Notes under the pieces: model-generated
The model's database searches: none
What the model saw: the letters and a program-made list of their open reading frames with translations, nothing else
What the model was told of the DNA's origin: nothing
Source of the DNA: CAZSHG01 sp964606695 [NCBI: uncultured bacterium]
Lineage (GTDB): Bacteria > UBP14 > UBA6098
Direction: 5' to 3'
Length of the DNA stretch: 64,000 nucleotides
Assembly: GCA_964606695.1 (NCBI GenBank)
Contig: CAZSHG010000011.1
Coordinates: 1 to 64,000, forward strand
Part shown: positions 34,556 through 42,795 of the stretch, in pieces
How positions within the stretch are numbered: position 1 is the stretch's first letter
How the letters are laid out: every line of letters begins with the position of its first letter
Made by a program: the position numbers and the translations under genes

Positions 34556-36199
34556 TCATTGCGGTTGTTTCACGAATTTTTCTCGATATGTCTCCAGTTC
34601 GCCGATGTCCGCGCCTCTTCGAGCGAAAACCCAATGCGTCTTGTATCTGGTGGGGAGGATGACCGCGTTGGGTTTGTAATACCGCTCGAAAATCGGGTCA
34701 ATCCAGAGTGCGGGGGAGAAGAGTGACATGTCGCTTTTCGCGGATTCGAGATGTTGTTTTGCTTCTTTAGTGTCAATCCCCCAGAAGGAGGGCACGGCGA
34801 TTATTAAGTCCGGCTCGAGTTCACCGAGTGAGTAGGCGTAATCCCATTTATTGTGGCCGATGAGTCCCGGTTGCGCGGGAACTCTGGCGACGTGGGCGTC
34901 GTTTTTGCCCAGCAGGTCGATGTAATGGAATTCCGGCAGGAGGTAGGGGAACGTCCCGGCCTCGAAGATGGCGATTTTCGTGTCGTCTGGGAGATTTGCC
35001 TTTGCGAACGTTTCGATTACGCAGATTCTGTCCACGCGGTTTTCGTCCGGGCCTTTTAATATCCGTATCGTCGGGATTATGACCCAAACCAGCGTTCCGA
35101 TAAACAAGACAATCAATAGCAGGTATTTGCCGATGTTCGCGGGCGCGATTTTGTCTTGTAGATGGAATCCGCCGAACCATCTATCCAGTGTTTTTTTGAG
35201 AGTTTGCGATCCTATTAGTAGAAGAATTGGGGTAACAGGTAGCAGGAAACGCGACCACGGGAATGCGTCGCCGCCGGTCCACACGACGTAGAATATCCAC
35301 AGGATGGCGAATACTATCGGATAATAACCGAGTGTGCCCTTTTTCGATAGGACTGCCGGTAATCGCAACACAAAAAGCAGCACGGCGAAAATGGCACCGT
35401 TGACGAATAGCCATCTCGCGAGATAATTCAATCCGTCGGCGATATTTCTCGCGCCGCCGGAGGTTTTCAGGTAATAGGTATTCGGCAGGAAATTGCCGTA
35501 GTAGGTCTTCTGGAAGGCGAGAAGGCTTGCTATAAGCGTGATGCCGATTATCGCGGATAGAATCCATCTACGTTTTCGCGAAGGCTCCAATTTACGCACG
35601 GATGCGAAGGATAGTAGTATTACAGCGAAGGCGACGATGCTGTCCGGGCGAACGATTACAGCTACCGAAGAGAGAATGGGCGCGGCAAGAAATAATTTCG
35701 GCTTCGACCTATCGAGGAAGGGCAGGAAGGCCAGGGTTATGAGTAATGTCTGCAGTGCGGTCTCAAATCCGTGCACCGACCAGAATAAGAGAGGCGCAAA
35801 CAGCGCGAGCCAGAGCGTCAGATGCCCGGCTATGAAGGTGTTGGTAAGTTTTCGGATTTGCGTGAATAGTAGCGCGAGCAGGGTAGAATTTATCAGCAGT
35901 CCCAGAGCTATCGCCGGCAGGGACGCCGTTCGCGGGGGTAATCTGAAAATATGAGAACTCGCCATTACCAGCGTCCAGCCGATATTTGTGATTCCCATTA
36001 CCCGGTCGTCCTCCTGCCAGACCAGACCCTTGCCCTGAGAAAGGTTACGCGCGTAGGTCATGGAGATCATAGCGTCGTCGGCCAGCAGGAAATAGCGCCC
36101 TTTATCCGTCTCGAAGGACTGCCTATATGCGAAAATCGAATAGAGCAATGCGTGAACGATCAGAATTGCGATGAGTATTATAAGGGATTTTTTATTCAC
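34556..36199 (-). CDS. Polytopic GT-C/PMT-type membrane protein
   Basis: 547 residues with ten or more hydrophobic helices. Directly after the first helix lies a loop with the acidic motif LADDAMISMTYARNLSQGKG, the active-site Asp region of many GT39/GT87-like glycosyltransferases. The C-terminal about 130 residues form a soluble domain (FEAGTFPYLLPEF, HYIDLLGKNDAH, GHNKWDYAYS) typical of this group. It probably transfers a sugar from a lipid-phosphate donor outside the inner membrane. Specificity cannot be inferred. It follows the HEAT-repeat gene region by 30 nt, on the same strand, with a separate start. Confidence 0.75.
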   Translation of the reverse strand: MNKKSLIILIAILIVHALLYSIFAYRQSFETDKGRYFLLADDAMISMTYARNLSQGKGLVWQEDDRVMGITNIGWTLVMASSHIFRLPPRTASLPAIALGLLINSTLLALLFTQIRKLTNTFIAGHLTLWLALFAPLLFWSVHGFETALQTLLITLAFLPFLDRSKPKLFLAAPILSSVAVIVRPDSIVAFAVILLSFASVRKLEPSRKRRWILSAIIGITLIASLLAFQKTYYGNFLPNTYYLKTSGGARNIADGLNYLARWLFVNGAIFAVLLFVLRLPAVLSKKGTLGYYPIVFAILWIFYVVWTGGDAFPWSRFLLPVTPILLLIGSQTLKKTLDRWFGGFHLQDKIAPANIGKYLLLIVLFIGTLVWVIIPTIRILKGPDENRVDRICVIETFAKANLPDDTKIAIFEAGTFPYLLPEFHYIDLLGKNDAHVARVPAQPGLIGHNKWDYAYSLGELEPDLIIAVPSFWGIDTKEAKQHLESAKSDMSLFSPALWIDPIFERYYKPNAVILPTRYKTHWVFARRGADIGELETYREKFVKQPQ

Positions 36200-36229
36200 G
36201 CAGTGCCCTTTTGGGTTTGAAAATGAACC

Positions 36230-39184
36230 TTATTCATCTTCGGGAGCTACCTTTTCGCGTTGGATTCGCGCAATCGTATTCCGGCATCTTTGTTTTATAA
36301 TAGCCGATGGGTCGTTTTTAGAGATATATTCCAAATCTTCGAGAGCGAGTTCGTAATCGTCCATACGCCAATATACGTTTATAGCTGTATTTCTTATTTC
36401 TTCATATTCATCCTCTCGCGCGAGACGCCTTAATCCAGCGATTACTTCAGGATTTCTTGATAATCCTAAATGGTAAACCGCCCTTACCCTGAGCTTTTCG
36501 TTTCCCTGACCCAACGCAATTTCGAGAAGCGCAGGTTCTCCCATTCCATTATCGACATACTTTAAGGCTTCTACGGTCAAGAATTTGTATTTAATATTAT
36601 CGGAATCTAACAATCCCAGAAGAGTATCGAGGTCGTCGTGAAAAACTTTTCCGAGGGTGTATCCATCCAGGCCATAATTGGTTGCGAAATTCCAGACTAA
36701 TGTTTTCAGGGTATCGCCTTTGTAATCGTAGTATTTCGCAATTGCCATAAGCGCTTCACCGCCGACGCCATAAGCGGTGTCGTTGATGAAAGGAACCAGA
36801 TGTTTGAGAATATCCGGGTCGCCGATTGCTCCTAACGCCCGAATCGCTTCGTGTCGAGCCTGAACGTTGGTCGTATCTTCTACTACTTTCATCAAATTTG
36901 GTATCGTTCTTACGTCTTTGAGGTCGCCGGAAGCATCGATTGCCGCCCTTTGGACTCGGCGGTTAGTGTCGAGGATAAACGGGATTATTTGAAGTGTTAT
37001 TGTAGTATCCGCCAATAATCCTAAAGCTGTAATAGCAGGTTCCACGACAGCCGGATTTTTACTATCGAGGGATTTCACAAGATAAGGTTCCGCAGGATTG
37101 CCGAATCTATAAAAAACCCATGTGAGATAAGGGGCTTTCTCAATCAGATGGTTATACAACGGTTCTATTACCGACGTATCGCCCATTTCAAGTAGTCTAT
37201 CTAAACAAGGGCAACCGATATCCATATCGCACTCATGGGAACAATTGATTAAGTAGCCGATTGCGGAAGCCGTATCGCCGTATCTGATGTAATGCTCCGG
37301 CATATCGAAACCCCAGTAACCTTCCGTGTGTTTCTCTTCGATAGCTTTAATCAAAGGCAATGCGCAAGGTTGATCGATTGAATCCACGGCCTCGAGTAAG
37401 GCGTCGATTAAATCGTATTTCTCAAATTCCCAATATATAGAATCCCGAGTCGAAGTGAATTCGCGAGTATAATAACTACTATCTGTGAACGGTATGAGAT
37501 AAGGGATAGTAGCACAGTCTTTCTTATACCCAAGTGTTTTTATTGCCCAGATTCTTGTTTTCGGTTCATTCAAGTATGTGGCAATCGATTCAATCGGGCC
37601 GTTTGCATCGATTTTCATTAATGAGGATTTCGCGGAATTAGTGAGCCTACTTCTCTCATGCCCGGCGGCATATTTCTGCAATATCGGAATTGCGCTTTCA
37701 TCTCCTATCTCGCCCAATGCTATTAAACCTTGATTCCTTGAGGCGGTTGCCGCACTGGGGGTTTCAAATTCCTTGTCTTCCCAATTAATCATTTTAATAA
37801 TTGGTTCGACCGCTCTCGGATCTCCGGTTACACCGAGGCTTCGGATTGTTTCGTTCATATTCGGTTCTTTATTTAGTAGAGCTTGAATAAGCCGCTCGAC
37901 TACCGATGTATTTTTATGTAATGCGAGAATCCACCTTGCTTGCATCGCCGCAAGACTCGAATCTTCTTCCGACGCAATTTCCTCGAAGAACCAATCCAAT
38001 GAACAAGCTTCGCAAGAACTCAGTATCTTAATGGCAAATCGACGGGTGTTATCATCCGGGTCGTTTTTGGATAAATCCATCAATTTTTCGATATATTCGG
38101 TATTCTCTCCCTCCTGGAATATTTCACGATTCCCCCCTTGCCTAAAGAGAAGGGCTAAGGCGGCATGACGTCTTTCTGAAACCGGAGAATCTAACTGAGA
38201 TATGTAATATGGATATGCCGGAGAATTGTCGCACATGAAATAATAGAACTCCCATTTGCCAGAATTGAATGCACCGAGCGATCCCCATCCCAGATAAACC
38301 TCGAATAACTCCGCGATTGCGGAGGAATCGCCGGCCTGTGCCATTAGTTGCAATATCGGCATCCGATCGTCGCCCTCGTGATTCTCGAGTTTTTTCCTTA
38401 ATTTCTCAATATCTACGACGTTCAGTAACGCGTCTTTTTCCCAGTAAAGTTCTTGGTAATGGAAAAAGGCCTCCGCCAACTTGAATTCTTCTATTGTTCC
38501 GGTTTCTATTTTCTCGATAAGAAATGTCCTACAGTTATCTCGATGAACGAACCCACATTTAATCCCGTATTTACATACTCCGTGTTCTAAAGAGGTCGAA
38601 TCCGTAAGGGCATAGAAAAATAGAGCTTTCAGTGCATCGAAATTTCCCAGCTCTCTTAATGCGGTTACGGCATAAGACCTTGTCTCGTCATCGTAGAGCA
38701 TATTGTCGATATAAGCGACGCCCGTATCGCCACAATGCGCTATCAGTTTGTAAGCGTTTTCTGGAAAAGTATCGATCATCGGGATGAAAAGAGGTAAGTC
38801 TTCGTCAGTGAGGGCACATCTTAGTGCAATATAAGCGCGATCATACTTGCTGTCAGTAATTAAAGGGATTAGTAGTGGTATAAATCGTCTATCACCGAAT
38901 GAACTTATACCGAGACACATTCTACTCAGGATTTCTTTGTCTTCGATCTCAGGAAGAATAAAAAGGAAAGCGTCAGCGAGGTTGGAATCGGGTTCTTCTA
39001 AAACCTTATAAGCTCTTCCCCTTATTGTATAATCGACAGTATAGCAGTTATCCACCGCCCATCTGACCATCTTGATTTGTCCCTGAAACAGGCTATCCTG
39101 AACGGCTAACGTATCGTTTTGGGCGAAAATAAAATTGGAAGTGATAACTAAAATAAATATCGTAATATAAACCGAATTTCTCAT
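36230..39184 (-). CDS. Secreted HEAT-repeat protein
   Basis: 984 residues. A cleavable signal peptide (about 1-22, ending IFAQN) is followed almost entirely by HEAT/PBS-type helical repeats, with units such as LLADTTITLQIIPFI, VRTIPNLMKVVED, HEAIRALGAIGD and DESAIPILQKYAAG recurring every 30-40 residues. Such alpha-solenoids act as binding scaffolds. There is no catalytic domain and no type IX sorting domain at the C-terminus, so a periplasmic location is likely. Function unknown. It is the first gene of a pair with the GT-C protein. Confidence 0.8.
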   Translation of the reverse strand: MRNSVYITIFILVITSNFIFAQNDTLAVQDSLFQGQIKMVRWAVDNCYTVDYTIRGRAYKVLEEPDSNLADAFLFILPEIEDKEILSRMCLGISSFGDRRFIPLLIPLITDSKYDRAYIALRCALTDEDLPLFIPMIDTFPENAYKLIAHCGDTGVAYIDNMLYDDETRSYAVTALRELGNFDALKALFFYALTDSTSLEHGVCKYGIKCGFVHRDNCRTFLIEKIETGTIEEFKLAEAFFHYQELYWEKDALLNVVDIEKLRKKLENHEGDDRMPILQLMAQAGDSSAIAELFEVYLGWGSLGAFNSGKWEFYYFMCDNSPAYPYYISQLDSPVSERRHAALALLFRQGGNREIFQEGENTEYIEKLMDLSKNDPDDNTRRFAIKILSSCEACSLDWFFEEIASEEDSSLAAMQARWILALHKNTSVVERLIQALLNKEPNMNETIRSLGVTGDPRAVEPIIKMINWEDKEFETPSAATASRNQGLIALGEIGDESAIPILQKYAAGHERSRLTNSAKSSLMKIDANGPIESIATYLNEPKTRIWAIKTLGYKKDCATIPYLIPFTDSSYYTREFTSTRDSIYWEFEKYDLIDALLEAVDSIDQPCALPLIKAIEEKHTEGYWGFDMPEHYIRYGDTASAIGYLINCSHECDMDIGCPCLDRLLEMGDTSVIEPLYNHLIEKAPYLTWVFYRFGNPAEPYLVKSLDSKNPAVVEPAITALGLLADTTITLQIIPFILDTNRRVQRAAIDASGDLKDVRTIPNLMKVVEDTTNVQARHEAIRALGAIGDPDILKHLVPFINDTAYGVGGEALMAIAKYYDYKGDTLKTLVWNFATNYGLDGYTLGKVFHDDLDTLLGLLDSDNIKYKFLTVEALKYVDNGMGEPALLEIALGQGNEKLRVRAVYHLGLSRNPEVIAGLRRLAREDEYEEIRNTAINVYWRMDDYELALEDLEYISKNDPSAIIKQRCRNTIARIQREKVAPEDE

Positions 39185-39297
39185 ATCGATTCACCCCACA
39201 AAAATGCAAACCAGTCTTCAATAATCTAATTTAAACAATTATCTTCGATAAATCAAACCATTACGCTAATAATTCACGGACAATTATTTTTTAACAA

Positions 39298-39325
39298 TTG
39301 AAATATATTAATAATTGAATATAAT
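39298..39325 (+). promoter_or_regulatory. Promoter of the DsrE-like gene
   Basis: TTGAAA (39298-39303), a 16-nt spacer and TATAAT (39320-39325), 27 nt before the ATG at 39353, with AAGGAG in between. Confidence 0.65.
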
Positions 39326-39352
39326 GATTGGAACTCGAACTTAAGGAGCATT

Positions 39353-39763
39353 ATGGACGAAGAAAAAAGAATATCGATCGTGGTCTCGAAAAACTCTTTC
39401 GAGGCGGCTATGGAGGCGATGATAATAGCATCTACCGCGGCGACTTTCGTCGATAAGGTGGATTTGTTTTTCACTTTCTGGGGGATCAAGCTGATTACCG
39501 TAGGCTACAAACCCAAACTCGGCGGGATTATGGCTCCCTTTACCTTCATGATGCGACGCAAGATGAAAAAGCAGGGCGTCCAGTCTTTCGAGGAACTACG
39601 CGACGTTTGCCGGGAAATGGGCGTCAATTTCTATGCCTGTAGCACCAGCATGGATTTGATGGGAATCGGCGAAGAAGATTTAATCGAGGGCGCGGAGATC
39701 GCCGGCGCGAGTGCTTTCCTCGGCAAGGCAATCGGTTCGGAAACGCAGTTGTTTATTGGGTAG
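39353..39763 (+). CDS. DsrE/DsrF-like family protein
   Basis: 136 residues. The N-terminal RISIVVSKNSFEAAMEAMIIASTAA and LFFTFWGI, the central VQSFEELRDVCREMGVNFYACSTSMDLMG and the C-terminal GAEIAGASAFLGKA match the DsrE-like group that includes peroxiredoxin-like small proteins. The single conserved Cys sits in YACSTSMD. Relatives handle sulfur carried as persulfide, often next to rhodanese or TusA, but none is nearby here. The gene stands alone with its own promoter. Confidence 0.8.
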   Translation: MDEEKRISIVVSKNSFEAAMEAMIIASTAATFVDKVDLFFTFWGIKLITVGYKPKLGGIMAPFTFMMRRKMKKQGVQSFEELRDVCREMGVNFYACSTSMDLMGIGEEDLIEGAEIAGASAFLGKAIGSETQLFIG

Positions 39764-39823
39764 TTAATTTCTTAGAGTAGTGTTTCGGAGTTCATCCCGC
39801 TGAATTGTCTTAATCAACGCTAT

Positions 39824-40024
39824 TTAATCCGCTATAAGGTTATCGATGTCGCCCGATTTCGTCTGGCCGGAGGAATACTCCGCCTCGGTATTCTCGGCGT
39901 TAGCTATTATTTCCGAACGACGATCTTCGATTAGCCAGGATTTCAGTAGGGCGGCTAATTCGCGTTTGGCCTCGTCATCGAGTTCTCTTACTTCATCGAC
40001 TATTTCAGCAAATGTATTTGGCAT
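39824..40024 (-). CDS. Antitoxin-like small protein without an adjacent toxin
   Basis: 66 residues. FAEIVDEVRELDDEAKRELAALLKSWLIEDRRSEI resembles the amphipathic N-terminal half of putative type II addiction-module proteins, followed by a flexible tail with DIDNLIAD at the end. GAGG lies 6 nt before the ATG. In many genomes such proteins sit directly upstream of a RelE-type toxin, but here the next downstream gene is on the other strand and no toxin-sized frame follows. It is the last minus-strand gene after the feo operon and may be part of that transcript. Confidence 0.55.
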   Translation of the reverse strand: MPNTFAEIVDEVRELDDEAKRELAALLKSWLIEDRRSEIIANAENTEAEYSSGQTKSGDIDNLIAD

Positions 40025-40077
40025 ATCAAACCTCGATAATTATCGATTATGGTCTCGGGCAGAAAATCGGCTGACTC

Positions 40078-40254
40078 CTATCGTGTATCATCTGGAGTTT
40101 GGACGTTGCTATTCTCCTTATTCTCCGGATTTATCGGGCAGGCATCGGAGAATGGGCAGGAGGCGCAGGTATCGCGTTTAGTATCGCGCCGAATGCGGAA
40201 AAGGAAATAAACCAGACCCACGAGAAGTGCCAATATGGGGATCAACCAACCCAT
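40078..40254 (-). CDS. FeoB-associated Cys-rich membrane protein
   Basis: 58 residues, read by hand from the minus strand. An N-terminal transmembrane helix (MGWLIPILALLVGLVYFLF) is followed by a basic stretch and DTCASCPFSDACP, the cysteine motif of the FeoB-associated Cys-rich family. The ATG lies 1 nt after the TGA of feoB, so translation is coupled. In other bacteria the gene is found only after feoB. It is thought to assist ferrous iron uptake, perhaps by handling iron or an Fe-S cluster on the inner face. Confidence 0.85.
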   Translation of the reverse strand: MGWLIPILALLVGLVYFLFRIRRDTKRDTCASCPFSDACPINPENKENSNVQTPDDTR

Positions 40255-40255
40255 A

Positions 40256-42289
40256 TCACTGAAATCCTAAAAGTTTGCCGCCCCAATAGACCAGAGTGGC
40301 CAAAATCCATGCCAGGCCGGTGTTGAAGGCTATCGAGAAGAGCGCCCATTTCCAGGTGCCGGTTTCCTTTTTGATCGCGGCGATTGTCGCTATGCAGGGC
40401 GTGTAAACGAGAGTGAAAATCATGAAAGCGTAAGCCGAAAGCGGAGTATAGAGTTTCCCCAGAGCATCGACCAGGTTGGCGTTATCGCCGGAAACCGCCA
40501 GCACCGCCAATGTCGCTACCACTATCTCTTTCGCGATGAAACCGAATAGCAGTGATACCGCTCCCCGCCAATCCGAGCCGAAAACGCGGACAATTGGCGC
40601 GAAGATCTTGCCTATTTGACCTGCTAACGAACTTTCCGAGGCGTATTCGACTCCCGGTGGCAAGCTTCCAAGCGCCCATATCACTATCGAACCCACGAGA
40701 ATCACCGTCCCGGCCTTTTTGACGAAAGCGTAAGCACGTTCCCAGGTGTGAAGAAAAATCCCTTTCAGCGCGGGGACGTGATAGGGTGGAAGTTCCATAA
40801 CGAAAGGCGTGGAAAGGCCTTTGAACAGGATCATCTTGAGTGCTTTCGCGGCTAAAATCGAGACCGCGATGCTCAGGAAATACATAGAAAACAGGATCAA
40901 GCCGTGGTTCGATTCGAATAATGCCGATGTGAACAGCACGAATACCGGGACTCTCGCGCTACACAGCACGAAGGGGAGGATTAGAATTGTCAGAAGGCGA
41001 TCCTCGCGGTTTTCCAGCGTTCGTGTGGACATCACCGCAGGCACAGTGCATCCGAAACCGATTATAATAGGGATGAAGCTTTTGCCGTGAAGGCCGAATT
41101 TATGCATGATCTTGTCCATAAGGAAAGCCGCACGTGCCATGTATCCCGAGTCCTCGAGAATCGCCACGAAGAAGAACAGTATAATGATGTTCGGGAGAAA
41201 AACCAGCACTCCACCGACGCCCGCCAATGCGCCGTCCACGACCATCGAAATTAACGTCTCGGAAATGCCCGCCGATTGCATCAAGCAGGTCAGCCACTCA
41301 CCCAGATGTTCGAACAGCACTTCGATCCAGCTCATCGGGTAAGCGCCGAGTGTGAATGTCGCCCAGAATATAACGAACATTATCGTAGCGAAAATCGGGA
41401 TGCCGAAAAAGCGGTTGAGAAGGACGTCGTCGATATGGTCGGTGGCTGTGGGGTCGTCGTGGTGAGGGTCGCTGACGACCTCATGGTAAATTCCGCTGGC
41501 CCAGCCGTGGCGCATGTTCGCCAGCACCGATTCGCCGTCAAGACCCAGGCGGGATTCCATCTTCAAACGTATTTTATCGACCTCTTTGCGGATTCGCTTC
41601 GAATCGGGTTCCGCGGTAAGTATCATCTCCTTTATTTCCGTGTCGTTGGCCAGTAGCGATGCCGCCAGATATCGGCTGGTGTGGCATTTGAGCGCGAAAG
41701 GCGGCGCGGCGGAGATGGAATTCTCGACTTCCTGAATGGCTTTCTCCGCGACACGCCCGTAATTCAACGGCACCGGGCAGTAATCTCGCTTGGAGACATC
41801 GATGATACTCGTTATTAGCTCATCGATACCTTTTCCCACTCGTGCAACGGTCGGAATCACCGGCGCGCCTACTAAAGTGGATAGTTTATCGATGTTGATT
41901 TCGATATCGCGCGCTTTTGCGATGTCGATCATGTTCAGCGCGATTACAAGTGGAAGGTCGAGTTCAACCAACTGCGCCACCAGATACAGGTTTCGCTCAA
42001 GATTCGCGGCATCCACAACAACGCAGACGACGTCGGGGCGTTCAAAGAGAAGATAATCCCGCGCGACACGCTCGTCGGGGGAATATGGGGAGAGTGAATA
42101 CGTTCCCGGCAGGTCGATTATTTCGAGTTCGTGGTCATCGAGTTTTCGATAACCGACGACCTTCTCGATAGTCACTCCTGGCCAGTTGCCCACGTGTTGC
42201 GACATTCCGGTCAGTTCGTTGAAAACCGAGGTCTTGCCGGAATTGGGATTGCCGGTCAGAGCGACTCGTATTTTTTCCTTAGCGCTCAT
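40256..42289 (-). CDS. feoB: Ferrous iron transporter B
   Basis: 677 residues. The N-terminal GTPase domain has G1 GNPNSGKTS, G3 DLPGTYSL and G4 NMID, followed by a helical guanine-dissociation-like region and then a membrane domain with two Gate motifs and the usual cysteines (GFGCTVPAVMSTRT; VLCSARVPVFV). It imports Fe2+ across the inner membrane. It follows feoA by 36 nt. Its length is a little below E. coli FeoB (773), the loss being mainly in the linker. Confidence 0.97.
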   Translation of the reverse strand: MSAKEKIRVALTGNPNSGKTSVFNELTGMSQHVGNWPGVTIEKVVGYRKLDDHELEIIDLPGTYSLSPYSPDERVARDYLLFERPDVVCVVVDAANLERNLYLVAQLVELDLPLVIALNMIDIAKARDIEINIDKLSTLVGAPVIPTVARVGKGIDELITSIIDVSKRDYCPVPLNYGRVAEKAIQEVENSISAAPPFALKCHTSRYLAASLLANDTEIKEMILTAEPDSKRIRKEVDKIRLKMESRLGLDGESVLANMRHGWASGIYHEVVSDPHHDDPTATDHIDDVLLNRFFGIPIFATIMFVIFWATFTLGAYPMSWIEVLFEHLGEWLTCLMQSAGISETLISMVVDGALAGVGGVLVFLPNIIILFFFVAILEDSGYMARAAFLMDKIMHKFGLHGKSFIPIIIGFGCTVPAVMSTRTLENREDRLLTILILPFVLCSARVPVFVLFTSALFESNHGLILFSMYFLSIAVSILAAKALKMILFKGLSTPFVMELPPYHVPALKGIFLHTWERAYAFVKKAGTVILVGSIVIWALGSLPPGVEYASESSLAGQIGKIFAPIVRVFGSDWRGAVSLLFGFIAKEIVVATLAVLAVSGDNANLVDALGKLYTPLSAYAFMIFTLVYTPCIATIAAIKKETGTWKWALFSIAFNTGLAWILATLVYWGGKLLGFQ

Positions 42290-42325
42290 CTAAATAGAAT
42301 TCGTTGCAATTATACTTGTCAACTC

Positions 42326-42649
42326 CTAATCGAACCATTTCTTTAGCCAGTGCCAGGGGCGGCGATGCTTCCTTCCTTTTCCATGATGCCCGTGCCCGTG
42401 TCCACGATGGAATCCGGGATGATGCTGAACCGGTTCAACTTCAATCATCCTCGCCTCGCCGGGACGAAGAGAAACCAATGTTCCGCGCACTCTTATTTCA
42501 AAAGGACCTCCGCCGGGCGCGCGACGCATCATAAAAACTCTGGTGCCGGGGACCAGCCCGAAATCCATCAATCGCGAACGAATACGACCGCTTCCCAGCA
42601 CCGCTGTTATCTCCGCCATTTCGCCTATATTTAATTCATCTAATTTCAT
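42326..42649 (-). CDS. feoA: FeoA with a histidine-rich C-terminal tail
   Basis: 107 residues. The first 75 are a normal FeoA SH3-like domain (GSGRIRSRLMDFGLVPGT, then LRPGEA). The last 30 or so form an extra tail with about nine His (QHHPGFHRGHGHGHHGKG, then HRRPWHW). Plain FeoA proteins are about 75-80 residues. The tail could bind metal and so buffer iron or sense it. Iron-repressor control is likely from the operator at 42659-42676. Confidence 0.9.
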   Translation of the reverse strand: MKLDELNIGEMAEITAVLGSGRIRSRLMDFGLVPGTRVFMMRRAPGGGPFEIRVRGTLVSLRPGEARMIEVEPVQHHPGFHRGHGHGHHGKGRKHRRPWHWLKKWFD

Positions 42650-42658
42650 TTTCTCAAT

Positions 42659-42676
42659 AGTTAAGTTAACTTAACT
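42659..42676. promoter_or_regulatory. Perfect 18-bp palindrome, candidate DtxR/MntR-family iron operator
   Basis: AGTTAAGTTAACTTAACT is a perfect 18-bp palindrome. Its TTAAGTTAACTTAA core resembles the TTAGGTTA-type half-sites of DtxR/IdeR-family metal repressors. It begins at the predicted transcription start of feoA and ends 9 nt before the feoA ATG. A repressor bound here would block initiation when iron is sufficient. Confidence 0.6.
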
Positions 42677-42683
42677 TCAAATT

Positions 42684-42711
42684 AATATACGTATTGTTCT
42701 AAATTTCGCAA
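42684..42711 (-). promoter_or_regulatory. Promoter of the feo operon
   Basis: On the minus strand: TTGCGA (42711-42706), a 16-nt spacer and TATATT (42689-42684), placing the start of transcription about 7 nt further on, at the edge of the palindrome. Confidence 0.5.
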
Positions 42712-42744
42712 TAGAAAATTCTCTTTTATTTATTGAAAAGCAAA

Positions 42745-42766
42745 AAGGCGGCCAAAAAGCCGCCTT
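42745..42766 (-). terminator. Intrinsic terminator after the Omp28-like gene
   Basis: AAGGCGGC (42745-42752) pairs with GCCGCCTT (42759-42766), an 8-bp stem with a 6-nt loop. On the minus strand it is followed by TTTGCTTTTC, and it begins 30 nt after the stop of the minus-strand gene. Confidence 0.7.
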
Positions 42767-42795
42767 GCTATTGTTAAATAAGAGTTTTCCCGATA

